Positions 25,712 through 35,014 of a stretch of 64,000 nucleotides of DNA are shown one piece after another (positions within the stretch are counted from its first letter, which is position 1; each line of letters opens with the position of its first letter). Both the position numbers and the translations under genes were made by a program. This stretch comes from Mixta hanseatica. Its GTDB lineage: Bacteria > Pseudomonadota > Gammaproteobacteria > Enterobacterales > Enterobacteriaceae. The notes under the pieces are model-generated. The model worked only from the letters and a program-made list of their open reading frames with translations. It searched no databases and was not told where the DNA came from. The DNA is taken from the NCBI RefSeq assembly GCF_023517775.1, contig NZ_CP082904.1:3286001-3350000 (forward strand), given 5' to 3'.

Positions 25712-27433
25712 TTATTGTCCCCAAACGCTACGGTATTGTGTCAGTTGTACCGCTGTTATCCGCGCCGATGCGTTGTATGCCAGCGTGATCTCCCGACAGC
25801 AGCTGATGTGGAAATAGCGCCGTGTGCCGCACAGGCTTCCTTGATTGGCAAAAACCTCGACAATACCGGCGTCAAAAAACAGCTCAAGCGCCTCCAGCTT
25901 TTCAAGATCAGCACTATACTGCCCATCATCATGTTCTGCGGCTCGCAGCGTAAGCCTGTTTTCGGCGTAATTAAGTTCCATCTGCCCGCCCTCTTCCTCG
26001 CGCAATGTCAAAAGCAGCCGGGAAACGCCCTCGCCGTTCAGCTTCAGGGAAAACGACCGCGCATCGACGGGCAGCTGCAGCTGTCCATGTTGGCATGCCT
26101 CACGATGGTCGGTTTGCTGTATTACGCACGCTTCGGGCGGCAGCACCGGCTGCATGCACAGCGCCCCCTGGCTATTGAGCATAAAACGGCGCGGCAGAGA
26201 CATTTCGCCGCTGTAGACCGAGGCGGCGCTTTTTTTACTGGCCCAGTTATAGAGCCAGGCAAAGCCCAGCGTCTCATGGCCGTCGCGGAAGGTCTGCAGG
26301 GCATAAAAATCAGTGCCGAAATCCAGCGTCTGCAAGGGTTTATCATCCGGCGTAAAACGGCCGTGGCTAAAGTCGCCGGTCTGCGCATACAGCAGGTTAT
26401 GTCGTCCGGTTTGCGGCTCGGTATAGCCGACGATACCGATGATTAACACCCATTTCTCGCCGATAGAGAAAAAGTCCGGACACTCGACGCAGCGCCCGCC
26501 GTGCTGCCTGAAATGCTTATCCGCACGCCAGAGCACATGGTCGAATGCCCACGCATCGCTGTCTATTGAAGTGAACAGCAGGGCTGCCGGATCGCCATCC
26601 ACTGACGCGCCAAGTAGCATAAAGTAGTGCTTTCTTTCGCTATCAAACCAGACTTTCGGATCACGAAAATCACAGTTTACGCCCGCAGGCAGCTCGCTCA
26701 GCACCTGTTTAACTGATTCAACCTTATCCAGCCAGCGGCCTGGCGTGGCGCACTTTTGCACTTCCCGATAGCCCGCATAGAGGTCGTAAGCCGGCAAACG
26801 CTCGGTAAACCAGAATCGGGTACTGCCATCGCTCTCCTGGAAGGCGGTGCCGGAAAACGCGCCGCCGGTTGCGCCCAGCGCCTCAAGATTTTGCTCGGGC
26901 TGTAAAAAAATCGGGTAGTGTCGCCAGTGGTAGAGATCTTCGCTGGTGGCATGTCCCCAGTGCATTGGCCCCCATTCGGTGCTGTGCGGATGATATTGAT
27001 AAAAAAGATGGTAGGTCTCGCCAATTTTGCTCAGGCCGTTAGGGTCGTTCATCCAGTTAATAAACGGGGAAAAATGCAGCGCCGGACGCAGCGTCTCCTT
27101 CGCATACCACTCCGCCATCTCGCTACGTCCCACCGGGCGCAGCGCATGCAAATCACCGACCAAAAAGGTTACGCCTTCCTGCGCTAGTGTTTCCGGCAGC
27201 CAGTAATAAAATAGTGAGATCGCCGCTGCGTCTTCATCCCACTCAATGGTTAGCGGCCGATCGGAATAATGGGTATAGGTGAAGTATTGATAATAGTCAG
27301 CGGCCTTTTTTATCGCATAGATAACTGCCCCCTCGGCTGAGAACTGTAACAAGGGCGATGTTTGTTCGCGACTTCGCTTTAACCAAATATCAAACCGCAT
27401 GCCTGAGATAACAGGCAAAATTAATTTTCTCAT
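25712..27433 (-). CDS. Cytoplasmic GH32 beta-fructosidase
   Basis: From ATG 27433 (GGAAAGAGAA upstream) the product is 573 residues. The GH32 triad is visible: nucleophile in 'FINWMNDPNGL', transition-state Asp in 'CDFRDPKVWF', and acid/base Glu in 'CVECPDFFSIG'. About 120 residues with a small beta-domain precede the catalytic five-bladed propeller and a beta-sandwich follows. No signal peptide is seen, so it acts on imported fructo-oligosaccharides such as inulobiose or sucrose. It is followed immediately by the fructokinase gene. Confidence 0.88.
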   Translation of the reverse strand: MRKLILPVISGMRFDIWLKRSREQTSPLLQFSAEGAVIYAIKKAADYYQYFTYTHYSDRPLTIEWDEDAAAISLFYYWLPETLAQEGVTFLVGDLHALRPVGRSEMAEWYAKETLRPALHFSPFINWMNDPNGLSKIGETYHLFYQYHPHSTEWGPMHWGHATSEDLYHWRHYPIFLQPEQNLEALGATGGAFSGTAFQESDGSTRFWFTERLPAYDLYAGYREVQKCATPGRWLDKVESVKQVLSELPAGVNCDFRDPKVWFDSERKHYFMLLGASVDGDPAALLFTSIDSDAWAFDHVLWRADKHFRQHGGRCVECPDFFSIGEKWVLIIGIVGYTEPQTGRHNLLYAQTGDFSHGRFTPDDKPLQTLDFGTDFYALQTFRDGHETLGFAWLYNWASKKSAASVYSGEMSLPRRFMLNSQGALCMQPVLPPEACVIQQTDHREACQHGQLQLPVDARSFSLKLNGEGVSRLLLTLREEEGGQMELNYAENRLTLRAAEHDDGQYSADLEKLEALELFFDAGIVEVFANQGSLCGTRRYFHISCCREITLAYNASARITAVQLTQYRSVWGQ

Positions 27434-27549
27434 GTAAATTCTCTTTCCGGTCGTAATAATAAACTTCGTTTTTTGCAACAGGCTTTCCCTCCATGGCTTG
27501 CCATAGAGTTAATTACCCCGCAGAGATTGAATTAACCGCACCGCAAAAA

Positions 27550-28560
27550 TTATATTTTTGTCACGGTCATGCCCAGGCTGCTCTCACGAATAATTAGCTT
27601 GGTGGTTAACGCGATAGAATCGATATGCTCTTTCTCTTCCGTACTGTTAATCAGTTCAAAGGCCAGCTTGCCCATTTCATTTATCGGCTGGGCAATACTG
27701 GTGATATTCATCATTTGCGCAATGATAGTATTATCAAAGCTGGCGACGGCGATATCGCCAGGAATATTAACGCCGCGACGACGGAGGCGTTCAATAACAT
27801 AGCTTGCCGCTACGTCGTTATAAATAAACAGGCCGTTGAGTTTATTTTCTTGTTTCAGGATGTTATCAACGATATTATCCAGCGAATGTATATGACCGCG
27901 GTTATTCTCACCGTCGCCTTTGGGGATCCAGTAACTTTGTTGTTTCTCAACCTGATAGCCGTGGCTGCGGACCTTCTTACAAAAGGCGGACATTTTGCGG
28001 TTATCCACGCCATCCTGGCCGATAAAACCAAAGCGGGTATGACCGGTATCAATAAAGTGCTCGGCTATCGTCTCTGCCCCGTGCTCCTGGTTGTTGAATA
28101 CTGAATTAAAGAAGCGGGAAGTTTGCGTGACTACGGCAGTATTAATGCCCGTCGCCAGCAGCCATGCGGAGAGTGACGATTCCGCCTCGGTGGGCACCCA
28201 AATCAACGCTTCAATGCCCATCCCGGCCAGCGCTCTTACCATCTGCCGATCCTGAAACGGCTGATTCTGATGAGTCTTAACCAGAATAGTTTTTCCGGTG
28301 TAACGTGCCTCTTCTTCAAGGGAGGCAAGCAGTTCGCAGAAATGCGGATTAACCAGGTTGGGCACCACAACGCCAATCAGCCCAGAACATTTGCCGCTCA
28401 GCTGCACGGCATTTCTGTTAGGGACATAGCAAAGAAAGTTCATCGCCTCATGTACTACTCGGCGAGTTTGTGCGGTGACGCTGGGATGATTATTAATCAC
28501 CCGCGATACGGTGGCGGTGGAAACGCCCGCTCTGGTTGCTACATCTCTGATGGAAGCCAT
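27550..28560 (-). CDS. LacI-family regulator of the fructoside locus
   Basis: About 336 residues from ATG 28560; ATG 28572 is an alternative and neither has a clear Shine-Dalgarno. The N-terminus is a LacI DNA-binding domain ('MASIRDVATRAGVSTATVSR', 'VINNHPSVTAQTRRVV'), followed by a periplasmic-binding-like sugar domain ('SGLIGVVVPNLVNPHFCEL', 'FGFIGQDG', 'GDIAVASFDNT'). It lies upstream of the GH32 and kinase genes on the same strand. ATGTAACA-like motifs immediately upstream suggest autoregulation and control of the plus-strand operon. Confidence 0.85.
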   Translation of the reverse strand: MASIRDVATRAGVSTATVSRVINNHPSVTAQTRRVVHEAMNFLCYVPNRNAVQLSGKCSGLIGVVVPNLVNPHFCELLASLEEEARYTGKTILVKTHQNQPFQDRQMVRALAGMGIEALIWVPTEAESSLSAWLLATGINTAVVTQTSRFFNSVFNNQEHGAETIAEHFIDTGHTRFGFIGQDGVDNRKMSAFCKKVRSHGYQVEKQQSYWIPKGDGENNRGHIHSLDNIVDNILKQENKLNGLFIYNDVAASYVIERLRRRGVNIPGDIAVASFDNTIIAQMMNITSIAQPINEMGKLAFELINSTEEKEHIDSIALTTKLIIRESSLGMTVTKI

Positions 28561-28574
28561 GGTAAATGTCATCG

Positions 28575-28660
28575 GTTACATATGTTACATGAATGACAAC
28601 CAGTGTAAAAACCACGGCTATAAAAAAATGTTGGGTAGATCCCATGTTGTAATGTTACAT
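28575..28660 (-). promoter_or_regulatory. Candidate LacI-family operators
   Basis: Read on the minus strand, ATGTAACA occurs at 28583-28590 and 28653-28660, with a further ATGTAAC at 28575-28581. The same octamer occurs twice upstream of the GPH transporter gene. The arrangement suggests one regulator acting at both promoters. Confidence 0.45.
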
Positions 28661-28728
28661 AGAATTTAGATCTGCATCACAGATTCAGCCATAGCGCCAG
28701 GGGCCCGCTAATGGCGCTACGTCAGGCG

Positions 28729-29046
28729 TCAGCCCAACTCCAGCAGCACCATGCCTGCGGTGATCATCAGCAGGCCAATGCATCCTTTGCCGTCAATGGG
28801 CTGTTTAAAAATAATCCAGCCGGTCAAGGCGGTCAGTAAAATGCCGCAGCCGCCCCATATCGCGTAAGCAGTGGCCATCTCCAGCCCCTTCAGGGCCTGC
28901 GACAGCGCGGTGAATGAAGCAAAAATAAACAGTAATCCCACTGCGCCCGGAAGCTTTTTAGCCATGCCTTCGGAACGCTGCAGAAAGGCGTTGGCCGTTA
29001 CCTCCAGCACAATAGCGATGGCAAGATAGAAATAAGGAACCAACAT
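28729..29046 (-). CDS. SMR-family transporter subunit, MdtI-like
   Basis: A 105-residue protein with four transmembrane helices and the SMR glutamate in 'LAIAIVLEVTANAFLQRSEG', followed by 'TAYAIWGGCGILLTALTGWI'. It resembles MdtI, which with MdtJ exports spermidine and other cations in E. coli. Its ATG overlaps the stop of the upstream MdtJ-like gene, as in the mdtJI operon, indicating a heteromeric pump. Confidence 0.8.
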   Translation of the reverse strand: MLVPYFYLAIAIVLEVTANAFLQRSEGMAKKLPGAVGLLFIFASFTALSQALKGLEMATAYAIWGGCGILLTALTGWIIFKQPIDGKGCIGLLMITAGMVLLELG

Positions 29047-29384
29047 TACGACTCTCTGTGTTCGTTTTCAGCGATATTGACCAGCATCACGCCACCCAGT
29101 AACAGGAAAATGGCAATAAACTGCATGACGCTAAGATGCTCTTTGAAAAAGAGACTGCCGATAGCCGCTACCGCTAACAGCCCCAACGATTCCCAGGTGG
29201 CATAGGCAACCGCCAGGGCGATTTTTTTCAGGGCCAGCGCCATAAAAGTAAAAGAGAGGCCGATGGTAAAATACATCAGCAGCATGCCCGCCCAGTGAGC
29301 TTCTCTGGAAAGTAACTTCATCACTACTACGCTGCTTACTTCTGCCACAATCGCCAGAAAAAGATAACACCAGGCTCTGGACAC
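29046..29384 (-). CDS. SMR-family transporter subunit, MdtJ-like
   Basis: A 112-residue protein from GTG 29384, close after GGAGG; an ATG at 29402 is the alternative. It has four helices, the essential Glu in 'LFLAIVAEVSSVVVMKLLS', then 'LALKKIALAVAYATWESLGL', typical of MdtJ. It overlaps the MdtI-like gene by one base step and the two probably act as a heterodimer. Confidence 0.8.
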   Translation of the reverse strand: MSRAWCYLFLAIVAEVSSVVVMKLLSREAHWAGMLLMYFTIGLSFTFMALALKKIALAVAYATWESLGLLAVAAIGSLFFKEHLSVMQFIAIFLLLGGVMLVNIAENEHRES

Positions 29385-29543
29385 CCTTCCTCCACATTCC
29401 ATTAATATTTTCAGCCGGGCATTCTACATCGGGACGGTGACAGGAAGGCAAAAGGAAAAGAGGAGAAGAGGCTAAAAGCCTTAACCCTGCGTGCTTTTTA
29501 CTGCCCAGGCGCGATGCCGCGGGCAGTATCAGGCAAGGAAAGC

Positions 29544-32500
29544 TTAGCGATCGTCAGTGGGTTTAACCTTCTGCTGCTGATGCGTGGATCGATGGCTGGT
29601 CAGGTAACGTTTCACCAGCACGAAAAACAGCGGCACAAAAAACAGCGCCAGCACCGTGCCCGCCAGCGTACCGCCGATAATCCCGGTACCAATCGCAATG
29701 CGGCTGTTAGCCCCCGCTCCGGTCGCCACCGCCAGCGGCGTCACGCCGGCGATAAAGGCCAGTGAAGTCATGATAATCGGGCGCAAACGGGTACGCGCCG
29801 CCTGCAAGGCCGCCGCGCTGAGCGAGCGCCCCTGCTTTATCGCATCCTCAGCAAACTCGATGATCAAAATGGCGTTTTTCGAGGTCAGCCCCACCGTGGT
29901 CAGCAGCGCTACCTGAAAATAGATATCGTTGCTCAGCCCACGCAGGGTAACGGCCAGCAAGGTGCCCAGAACGCCCAGCGGCACCGCCAGCAGCACGGAA
30001 AACGGAATCGACCAGCTCTCATACAGCGCCGCCAGGCAGAGAAACACCACCAGCACCGAGATGGCGTACAGCGTGGTTGACTGCCCGCCCGCCTGTTTCT
30101 CCTGCAGCGAAAGCCCACTCCAGGCTCCGGTGGTGCCGGCAGGCAGTTCGCTGGCCAGCCGCTCCAGAGTATTCATCGCATCACCAGAGCTAAAGCCCTG
30201 CGCGTTCTGTCCCTGGATTTCAAACGAGGCGGAGCCGTTATAGCGATTCAGCGCTTCCGGCCCCATGGTCCAGTGGGTGGATGCGATAGCGGAGAACGGT
30301 GTCATGCCGTTCTCTGCATTGCGGATATACCAGTTGTTTAAATCAGAAGGCGAAGAGCGATAAGGCGCATCGGCCTGAAGATAAACCCGCTTTACGCGCC
30401 CGCGATCGATAAAGTCATTGATATAGGCGCCGCCCCAGGCGCTGGTCAGCGTACTGGTCACGCCATCCAATTGCAGGCCCAGCGCGACCGCTTTGCTGGT
30501 ATCAATATCGATCTGCAGCTGCGGCGTCTGCGGCAGAATATTCGCCCTGACCGCAGAGAGTTCCGGGCTCTGCGCCGCCTTCTGCAATAGCTGGTCGCGC
30601 AGCGATTCCAGTTCACTGCGGGTTGTACCGCCGCTGGCCAGCAGCTCATAGGTAAAGCCGTTGTTCTGGCCCAGCCCCGGCACCGAAGGCGGCGTCAGCG
30701 CAAATACCTGCGCGTCACGAATAGAAGAGAGCGCTGCCGTGGCGCGGGCGGCGATCGCCTCGGCGGAGTTTGCCGCCCCTGCGCGATCTTCCCAGTTTTT
30801 AAGCTTGATAAAGGCCATGCCGGCGTTCTGCGCCGCGCCGCTGAAATTAAAGCCGTTGATAGTGAATATCACATCAACGTTCTCTTTTTCCTCGCTGAGG
30901 AACCAGTCGATGATCTGCTGATTGACCGCCTCGGTACGGTTTGAGGTGGCGCCCGCCGGCAGGGTCGCCTGCAGCATGATACTGCCCTGATCCTCAGTAG
31001 GCAGGAAGCTTCCCGGCAAACGGGTAAACAGCACAAACAGCACCAGTCCCATCGCGCCATACAGGGTCATCATCACGATCGGGCGACGTAGCGTTCCCAA
31101 CACCTTATGGCGATATTTACGCTCGGTGGCTTCATAAAAGCGGTTAAACCCGCCGAAGAATCCGCGACGATACGGTTTTCCCGGTTTCAGCAACATACCG
31201 CAGAGCGCAGGCGTCAGCGTCAACGCCACCACCACCGACAGCGACATGGCGGCAATAATGGTAATAGAGAACTGACGATAAATAACGCCGGTCGAGCCGG
31301 CAAAAAACGCCATCGGTAGAAATACCGCGGAAAGCACCAGCGCAATCGCCACCAACGCGCCAGAAATCTCTCCCATCGATTTTTCCGTGGCCTCCCGCGC
31401 CGGCAAGCCTTCGTCGTGCATGATGCGCTCGACGTTTTCCACCACCACAATGGCATCATCCACCAGCAGCCCGATAGCCAGCACCATCGCGAACAGCGTC
31501 AGGGTATTAATGGTATAACCGGAAATCGCCAGCACGCCGAAGGTGCCCAGCAGCACCACCGGTACCGCCAGCGCCGGAATGATGGTGGCCCGGATGTTCT
31601 GCAAAAACAGATACATCACCACAATCACCAGTACGATAGCTTCGATCAGGGTGACCACCACATCCTGAACGGAGATTTTAATGAAATCGGTGCTGTCCAG
31701 CGCATACGCCACTTCATAGCCGGCGGGCATCGAATGCCGATACTCTTCGACCTTCTGCTTGACCAGCGTGGCGGTATCCAGCGCGTTAGCGCCCGGCGCC
31801 AGCATCACGCCGACACCGGCAGCCGGATGGCCGTTCAGGCGAGTAGACATATCATAAGACTCGCTGCCCAGCTCAACGCGCGCGACATCGCCAACGCGCA
31901 CGATTGCCCCGTTCCGCTCGCTTTTCACGATAATATTACGAAACTGCTCTGGCGTTTGCAGGCGTGACTGCGCGCGCACCGTTGCGGTCAGCTGCTGATT
32001 GTCCGGCGAGGGTAGCCCGCCGATTTTACCGGCGGAAACCTGAATATTCTGCGACTGAATCGCCGCGGAGACATCGGAAGGCTGCAATGAGAAAGAGGCC
32101 AGCTTGTAAGGGTCCAGCCAAATGCGCATGGCGTACTGACCGCCAAATACCTGAATATCCCCCACCCCTTCGGTACGGGCGAGCGGTTCCTGCATATTAC
32201 TGACCAGCCAGTCGCCGATATCATTACTGCTGCTTTTATTGGTGGTGTCGTACAGCCCCATTACCAGCAGAAAGTTGGACTGGGATTTGGTTACGGTTAC
32301 GCCAAGCTGTTGTACTTCGCTGGGCAAGCGCGACAGCGCCTGCTGCACTTTATTCTGTACCTGCACCTGAGCCGTATCGGGATCGGTGCCCTGGCTAAAG
32401 GTGACCGTAACGGTGACGCTTCCCCGCGAACTGCTGCTGGAGGTGAAATAGAGCAGATTATCCAGCCCGGTTAGCTGCTGCTCGATAACCTGCGTCACGC

Positions 32501-32681
32501 TGTTTTCCAGCGTCTCGGCCGACGCGCCGGTATAGGTGGCGCTGATATTGACGGAGGGCGGCGCCACATCGGGATACTGCTCTACCGGTAGCAACGTAAT
32601 AGAAAGCGCCCCCAGCAGCATAATCAAAATGGCAATAACCCAGGCAAACACCGGGCGATAAATAAAAAAACGGGAAAACAT
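29544..32681 (-). CDS. RND multidrug efflux pump, AcrB/MexB type (orphan)
   Basis: A 1045-residue inner-membrane trimer subunit of the HAE1 class: 'MFSRFFIYRPVFAWVIAILI', 'LPVEQYPDVAPP', 'GLLVDDAIVVVENVERI' with the proton-relay Asp pair in TM4, the TM10 Lys region and 'LCLAALYESWSIPFSVLL', 'SKNAILIIEFAEDA'. It exports drugs or detergents through TolC with a membrane-fusion protein. No fusion-protein gene is adjacent, so it must borrow one, as AcrD borrows AcrA. Expression cues are not evident in the 300-base upstream gap. Confidence 0.9.
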   Translation of the reverse strand: MFSRFFIYRPVFAWVIAILIMLLGALSITLLPVEQYPDVAPPSVNISATYTGASAETLENSVTQVIEQQLTGLDNLLYFTSSSSSRGSVTVTVTFSQGTDPDTAQVQVQNKVQQALSRLPSEVQQLGVTVTKSQSNFLLVMGLYDTTNKSSSNDIGDWLVSNMQEPLARTEGVGDIQVFGGQYAMRIWLDPYKLASFSLQPSDVSAAIQSQNIQVSAGKIGGLPSPDNQQLTATVRAQSRLQTPEQFRNIIVKSERNGAIVRVGDVARVELGSESYDMSTRLNGHPAAGVGVMLAPGANALDTATLVKQKVEEYRHSMPAGYEVAYALDSTDFIKISVQDVVVTLIEAIVLVIVVMYLFLQNIRATIIPALAVPVVLLGTFGVLAISGYTINTLTLFAMVLAIGLLVDDAIVVVENVERIMHDEGLPAREATEKSMGEISGALVAIALVLSAVFLPMAFFAGSTGVIYRQFSITIIAAMSLSVVVALTLTPALCGMLLKPGKPYRRGFFGGFNRFYEATERKYRHKVLGTLRRPIVMMTLYGAMGLVLFVLFTRLPGSFLPTEDQGSIMLQATLPAGATSNRTEAVNQQIIDWFLSEEKENVDVIFTINGFNFSGAAQNAGMAFIKLKNWEDRAGAANSAEAIAARATAALSSIRDAQVFALTPPSVPGLGQNNGFTYELLASGGTTRSELESLRDQLLQKAAQSPELSAVRANILPQTPQLQIDIDTSKAVALGLQLDGVTSTLTSAWGGAYINDFIDRGRVKRVYLQADAPYRSSPSDLNNWYIRNAENGMTPFSAIASTHWTMGPEALNRYNGSASFEIQGQNAQGFSSGDAMNTLERLASELPAGTTGAWSGLSLQEKQAGGQSTTLYAISVLVVFLCLAALYESWSIPFSVLLAVPLGVLGTLLAVTLRGLSNDIYFQVALLTTVGLTSKNAILIIEFAEDAIKQGRSLSAAALQAARTRLRPIIMTSLAFIAGVTPLAVATGAGANSRIAIGTGIIGGTLAGTVLALFFVPLFFVLVKRYLTSHRSTHQQQKVKPTDDR

Positions 32682-32990
32682 TAAGCGGCGCCTCAGTTTT
32701 TAAAATAAAAATATGACGGGATCTGTTTAGCAGATAAACGCACTCAGCGGGGGTTCGTTCACGAACTCTTTTTATCCGGCTACCAACAGAGCAGCCAATA
32801 GTATGCCGAAACGGGAGGCGATAGCTTGACCTCTCTTCTGAAAAATGACGAACGGATTGAATCAGGTCGGCTTGTTGCCAGCGCCTGAGGGCGTGTTAAT
32901 TTTACAGGTTATTCTGAAGGCAAAAGCCGTCATGCCGTGCCATTGTTAACTATACTTTTGGTTTGATGATGTTTATTGAGTGAGGGAATA
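32682..32990. other. Divergent promoter region, RND pump and LEA-like gene
   Basis: About 310 bases without a supported gene. It must hold the promoters for the leftward pump and the rightward LEA-like gene. I see no recognisable operator. Confidence 0.5.
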
Positions 32991-33347
32991 ATGAAAAAGA
33001 CAATCATGGCACTATCTGCACTGCTGCTGGCTTCTCCGGTTTTTGCCGCAACTACGCACGCAACGGATGACACCGTCGCCACCGCCCACGAAGGCGCGCA
33101 TACCGCCAAAGAAAAACTGCATCAGACGCAGCATCAGGGCGAAGAGATGAAACTTAAATCTGAACATGCCGCAGAAGGTAAAAGCGATAACCTGAGCAGT
33201 AAAGCCAGCGAAGGTACGAAGAAAGCGTGGGATAAAACCAAAGAGGGTACGGAAAAGGGCTGGAACGCCACCAAAGAAGGGAGCGAGAAAGGCTGGAATA
33301 AGACCAAAGAAGGCGCCAGCGAACTGAAAAACAAAGTCAGCGAATAA
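32991..33347 (+). CDS. Small secreted LEA-like 11-mer repeat protein
   Basis: From ATG 32991 (GAGGGA upstream) the product is 118 residues with a clear signal peptide ('MKKTIMALSALLLASPVFAA'). The mature part is entirely hydrophilic: a His/Glu/Lys-rich helix and then near-perfect 11-mers of the pattern TKEG-EKGWN-- (about residues 76-110), as in group 3 LEA proteins. Such proteins are amphipathic on drying and protect membranes or proteins. It is periplasmic and ends in its own terminator. Function is inferred from repeats only. Confidence 0.75.
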   Translation: MKKTIMALSALLLASPVFAATTHATDDTVATAHEGAHTAKEKLHQTQHQGEEMKLKSEHAAEGKSDNLSSKASEGTKKAWDKTKEGTEKGWNATKEGSEKGWNKTKEGASELKNKVSE

Positions 33348-33366
33348 CCCGCTATTCTCTGTTAAT

Positions 33367-33390
33367 AAAAGGCCGCCGCTGCGGCCTTTT
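33367..33390. terminator. Bidirectional terminator
   Basis: AAAAGGCCGC (33367-33376), loop CGCT, GCGGCCTTTT (33381-33390). It serves the LEA-like gene and the convergent HrpK-like gene. Confidence 0.85.
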
Positions 33391-33448
33391 AACGTTAACG
33401 TTCCAGCCATCGTCCATCCGGGCTGCCTGTTAATTTTATACGTTCATG

Positions 33449-34984
33449 TTAACTCTGCGCCCAGACCCGCGGGCCATTCACCTGTTGATTGCCGGATTGC
33501 GCGGTTTGCGCGGCGTTCATCACCGCTTGTCCAGCGCCCTCCTTCACACCCTCCTTCACGCCCTGCTTGAGGCCTTCTTTCAGTCCCGCTGTCAGCGCTG
33601 CGCGCCCGGCCGTTGCCGCCGCCCCTGCCGCCCCGACGCCCGGGATCAGCATACTCAGGCCGGTTGCCACATAGCCCAGGATATCAAGCAGTTTAAAGAT
33701 GCCGCCGCCCTTCTCTTTCTTCTGATCGGGCTGGGTTTCCTGCCCTCGCGCCATATCATCCTGCGCGCTCAGCTCGGCCTGCGTGGTTGGCTTATCGGCT
33801 AACTGCGGTGATGGCGCTACCTGATTTGAGCCTTTGCGAATAAAGGCATCCAGATCGCCTTTGCCAATATTTCTGTCGTTGGCTTTATTAAAGAAGTTTC
33901 CGCCCGCCCCATGCTTGCCGTTATCCAACATAGAAAACAGCATCGAATTGGGCTGGCTAAGCAGGTTTGCCGCGTCCCGCACTTCCTGGCTGTTATTACT
34001 GTCGTTGGCGATTTTAGTCAGCTTGTCAGGCTTAATGCCGCCGCCCTTGAAGAAGATATCCTGGTTATTTTGCAACGTCTCCAGCGCTTTACTCTCCTGC
34101 GGCGAGAGCTTCACATTATAAGAGGCGACATCGCACAGCCGATCGCGCGAGACGGTCGCGCCCGGATCGTCCTTACCGGTAAGCTGCTGCCACCGATCGG
34201 GATGAGCGGTGTAATATTTTGCCGCGGCGGCGACCTGCGGTGGGCATTTGCCCATGTCCTGCGAACCATCGGCAATCTTTTGCAGGGTTTCCAGGCTGAC
34301 CTTTTTCGGCAGGCTTTCAGAGTACAGATAAAGCTCACGCATGGCGTCATTAGAGGTCATCTCGCGGGCGGGCGATCCTGGTGCTGAATCTGACGGAACA
34401 TAGTCGTGGGTATAGGTTTCCGCTTTCGCATCGGCATACTGCCTGATCGCCGGATTCTGCTGCCATTTCTGGATATCTTTGGCGCTGATTTTTCCGTCGG
34501 TTTTGCCGTTCTTCGCCGGATCGATGGCGTCAAACATGGCGGGGTTCTCTGCCAACGCATCCAGCGCCTGTTTGGCATCACTTGGGGTGCTCGGATCGTT
34601 GCGCAGCTTTTCTATCCCTTCACGATCGAGCGGTTTTTTCAGCAGGTTTTCATGCCGGCCCAGAGTGGTGATGACCTGCTCAAACGGCATCTGATCGCTG
34701 GCGGCTGAGGTGAGCGGCAACGCGCCGTCCGCCTGAGCAGAGCCGGTTAGCTCCGCCAGCAGATTAGCGATCAGGCTTGATATTAGCTGCGTAAGCGGCT
34801 GCGTTGCCTGCTGCCCGCTCAGTGCCAGGTTCGTCTGCCCGGGCAGCGACGGGCTATTAAAAGAGAGCGGTATTGACCCGGTTCCTTTCGCGTCAGGCTG
34901 TTTAGCCGTTGGCGATCCTGTACCGGGCAACGCGGGTTCGCGCGGCGCGGTAAAGTTTGATGGTGAAAAACCAGAAAGGCGCAT
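33449..34984 (-). CDS. HrpK-like type III secretion translocator/effector (orphan)
   Basis: A 511-residue Ser/Ala/Gln/Asp-rich protein with a polar N-terminus typical of type III substrates and no signal peptide. Repeated calcium-dependent-like helical modules occur ('NPAMFDAIDPAKNGKTDGKI', 'MLFSMLDNGKHGAGGN', 'AFIRKGSN'), then a hydrophobic C-terminal zone (about 430-490; 'LLDILGYVATGLSMLIPGVG', 'TAGLKEGLKQGVKEGVKEGA'). This resembles HrpK/HrpF-type translocators. No type III apparatus genes are in the window, but a hrp box lies 31 bases upstream, so HrpL elsewhere in the genome probably controls it. GGAAGG precedes the ATG. Confidence 0.75.
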   Translation of the reverse strand: MRLSGFSPSNFTAPREPALPGTGSPTAKQPDAKGTGSIPLSFNSPSLPGQTNLALSGQQATQPLTQLISSLIANLLAELTGSAQADGALPLTSAASDQMPFEQVITTLGRHENLLKKPLDREGIEKLRNDPSTPSDAKQALDALAENPAMFDAIDPAKNGKTDGKISAKDIQKWQQNPAIRQYADAKAETYTHDYVPSDSAPGSPAREMTSNDAMRELYLYSESLPKKVSLETLQKIADGSQDMGKCPPQVAAAAKYYTAHPDRWQQLTGKDDPGATVSRDRLCDVASYNVKLSPQESKALETLQNNQDIFFKGGGIKPDKLTKIANDSNNSQEVRDAANLLSQPNSMLFSMLDNGKHGAGGNFFNKANDRNIGKGDLDAFIRKGSNQVAPSPQLADKPTTQAELSAQDDMARGQETQPDQKKEKGGGIFKLLDILGYVATGLSMLIPGVGAAGAAATAGRAALTAGLKEGLKQGVKEGVKEGAGQAVMNAAQTAQSGNQQVNGPRVWAQS

Positions 34985-35014
34985 TTTTTTTTCCTTCCGT
35001 CAGATAAGAATCCT

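Noticed and set aside
29544..32681. Naming the RND pump acrD because it is an orphan
   Set aside because: Sequence blocks are as close to AcrB/MexB as to AcrD, and orphan status alone does not identify it.
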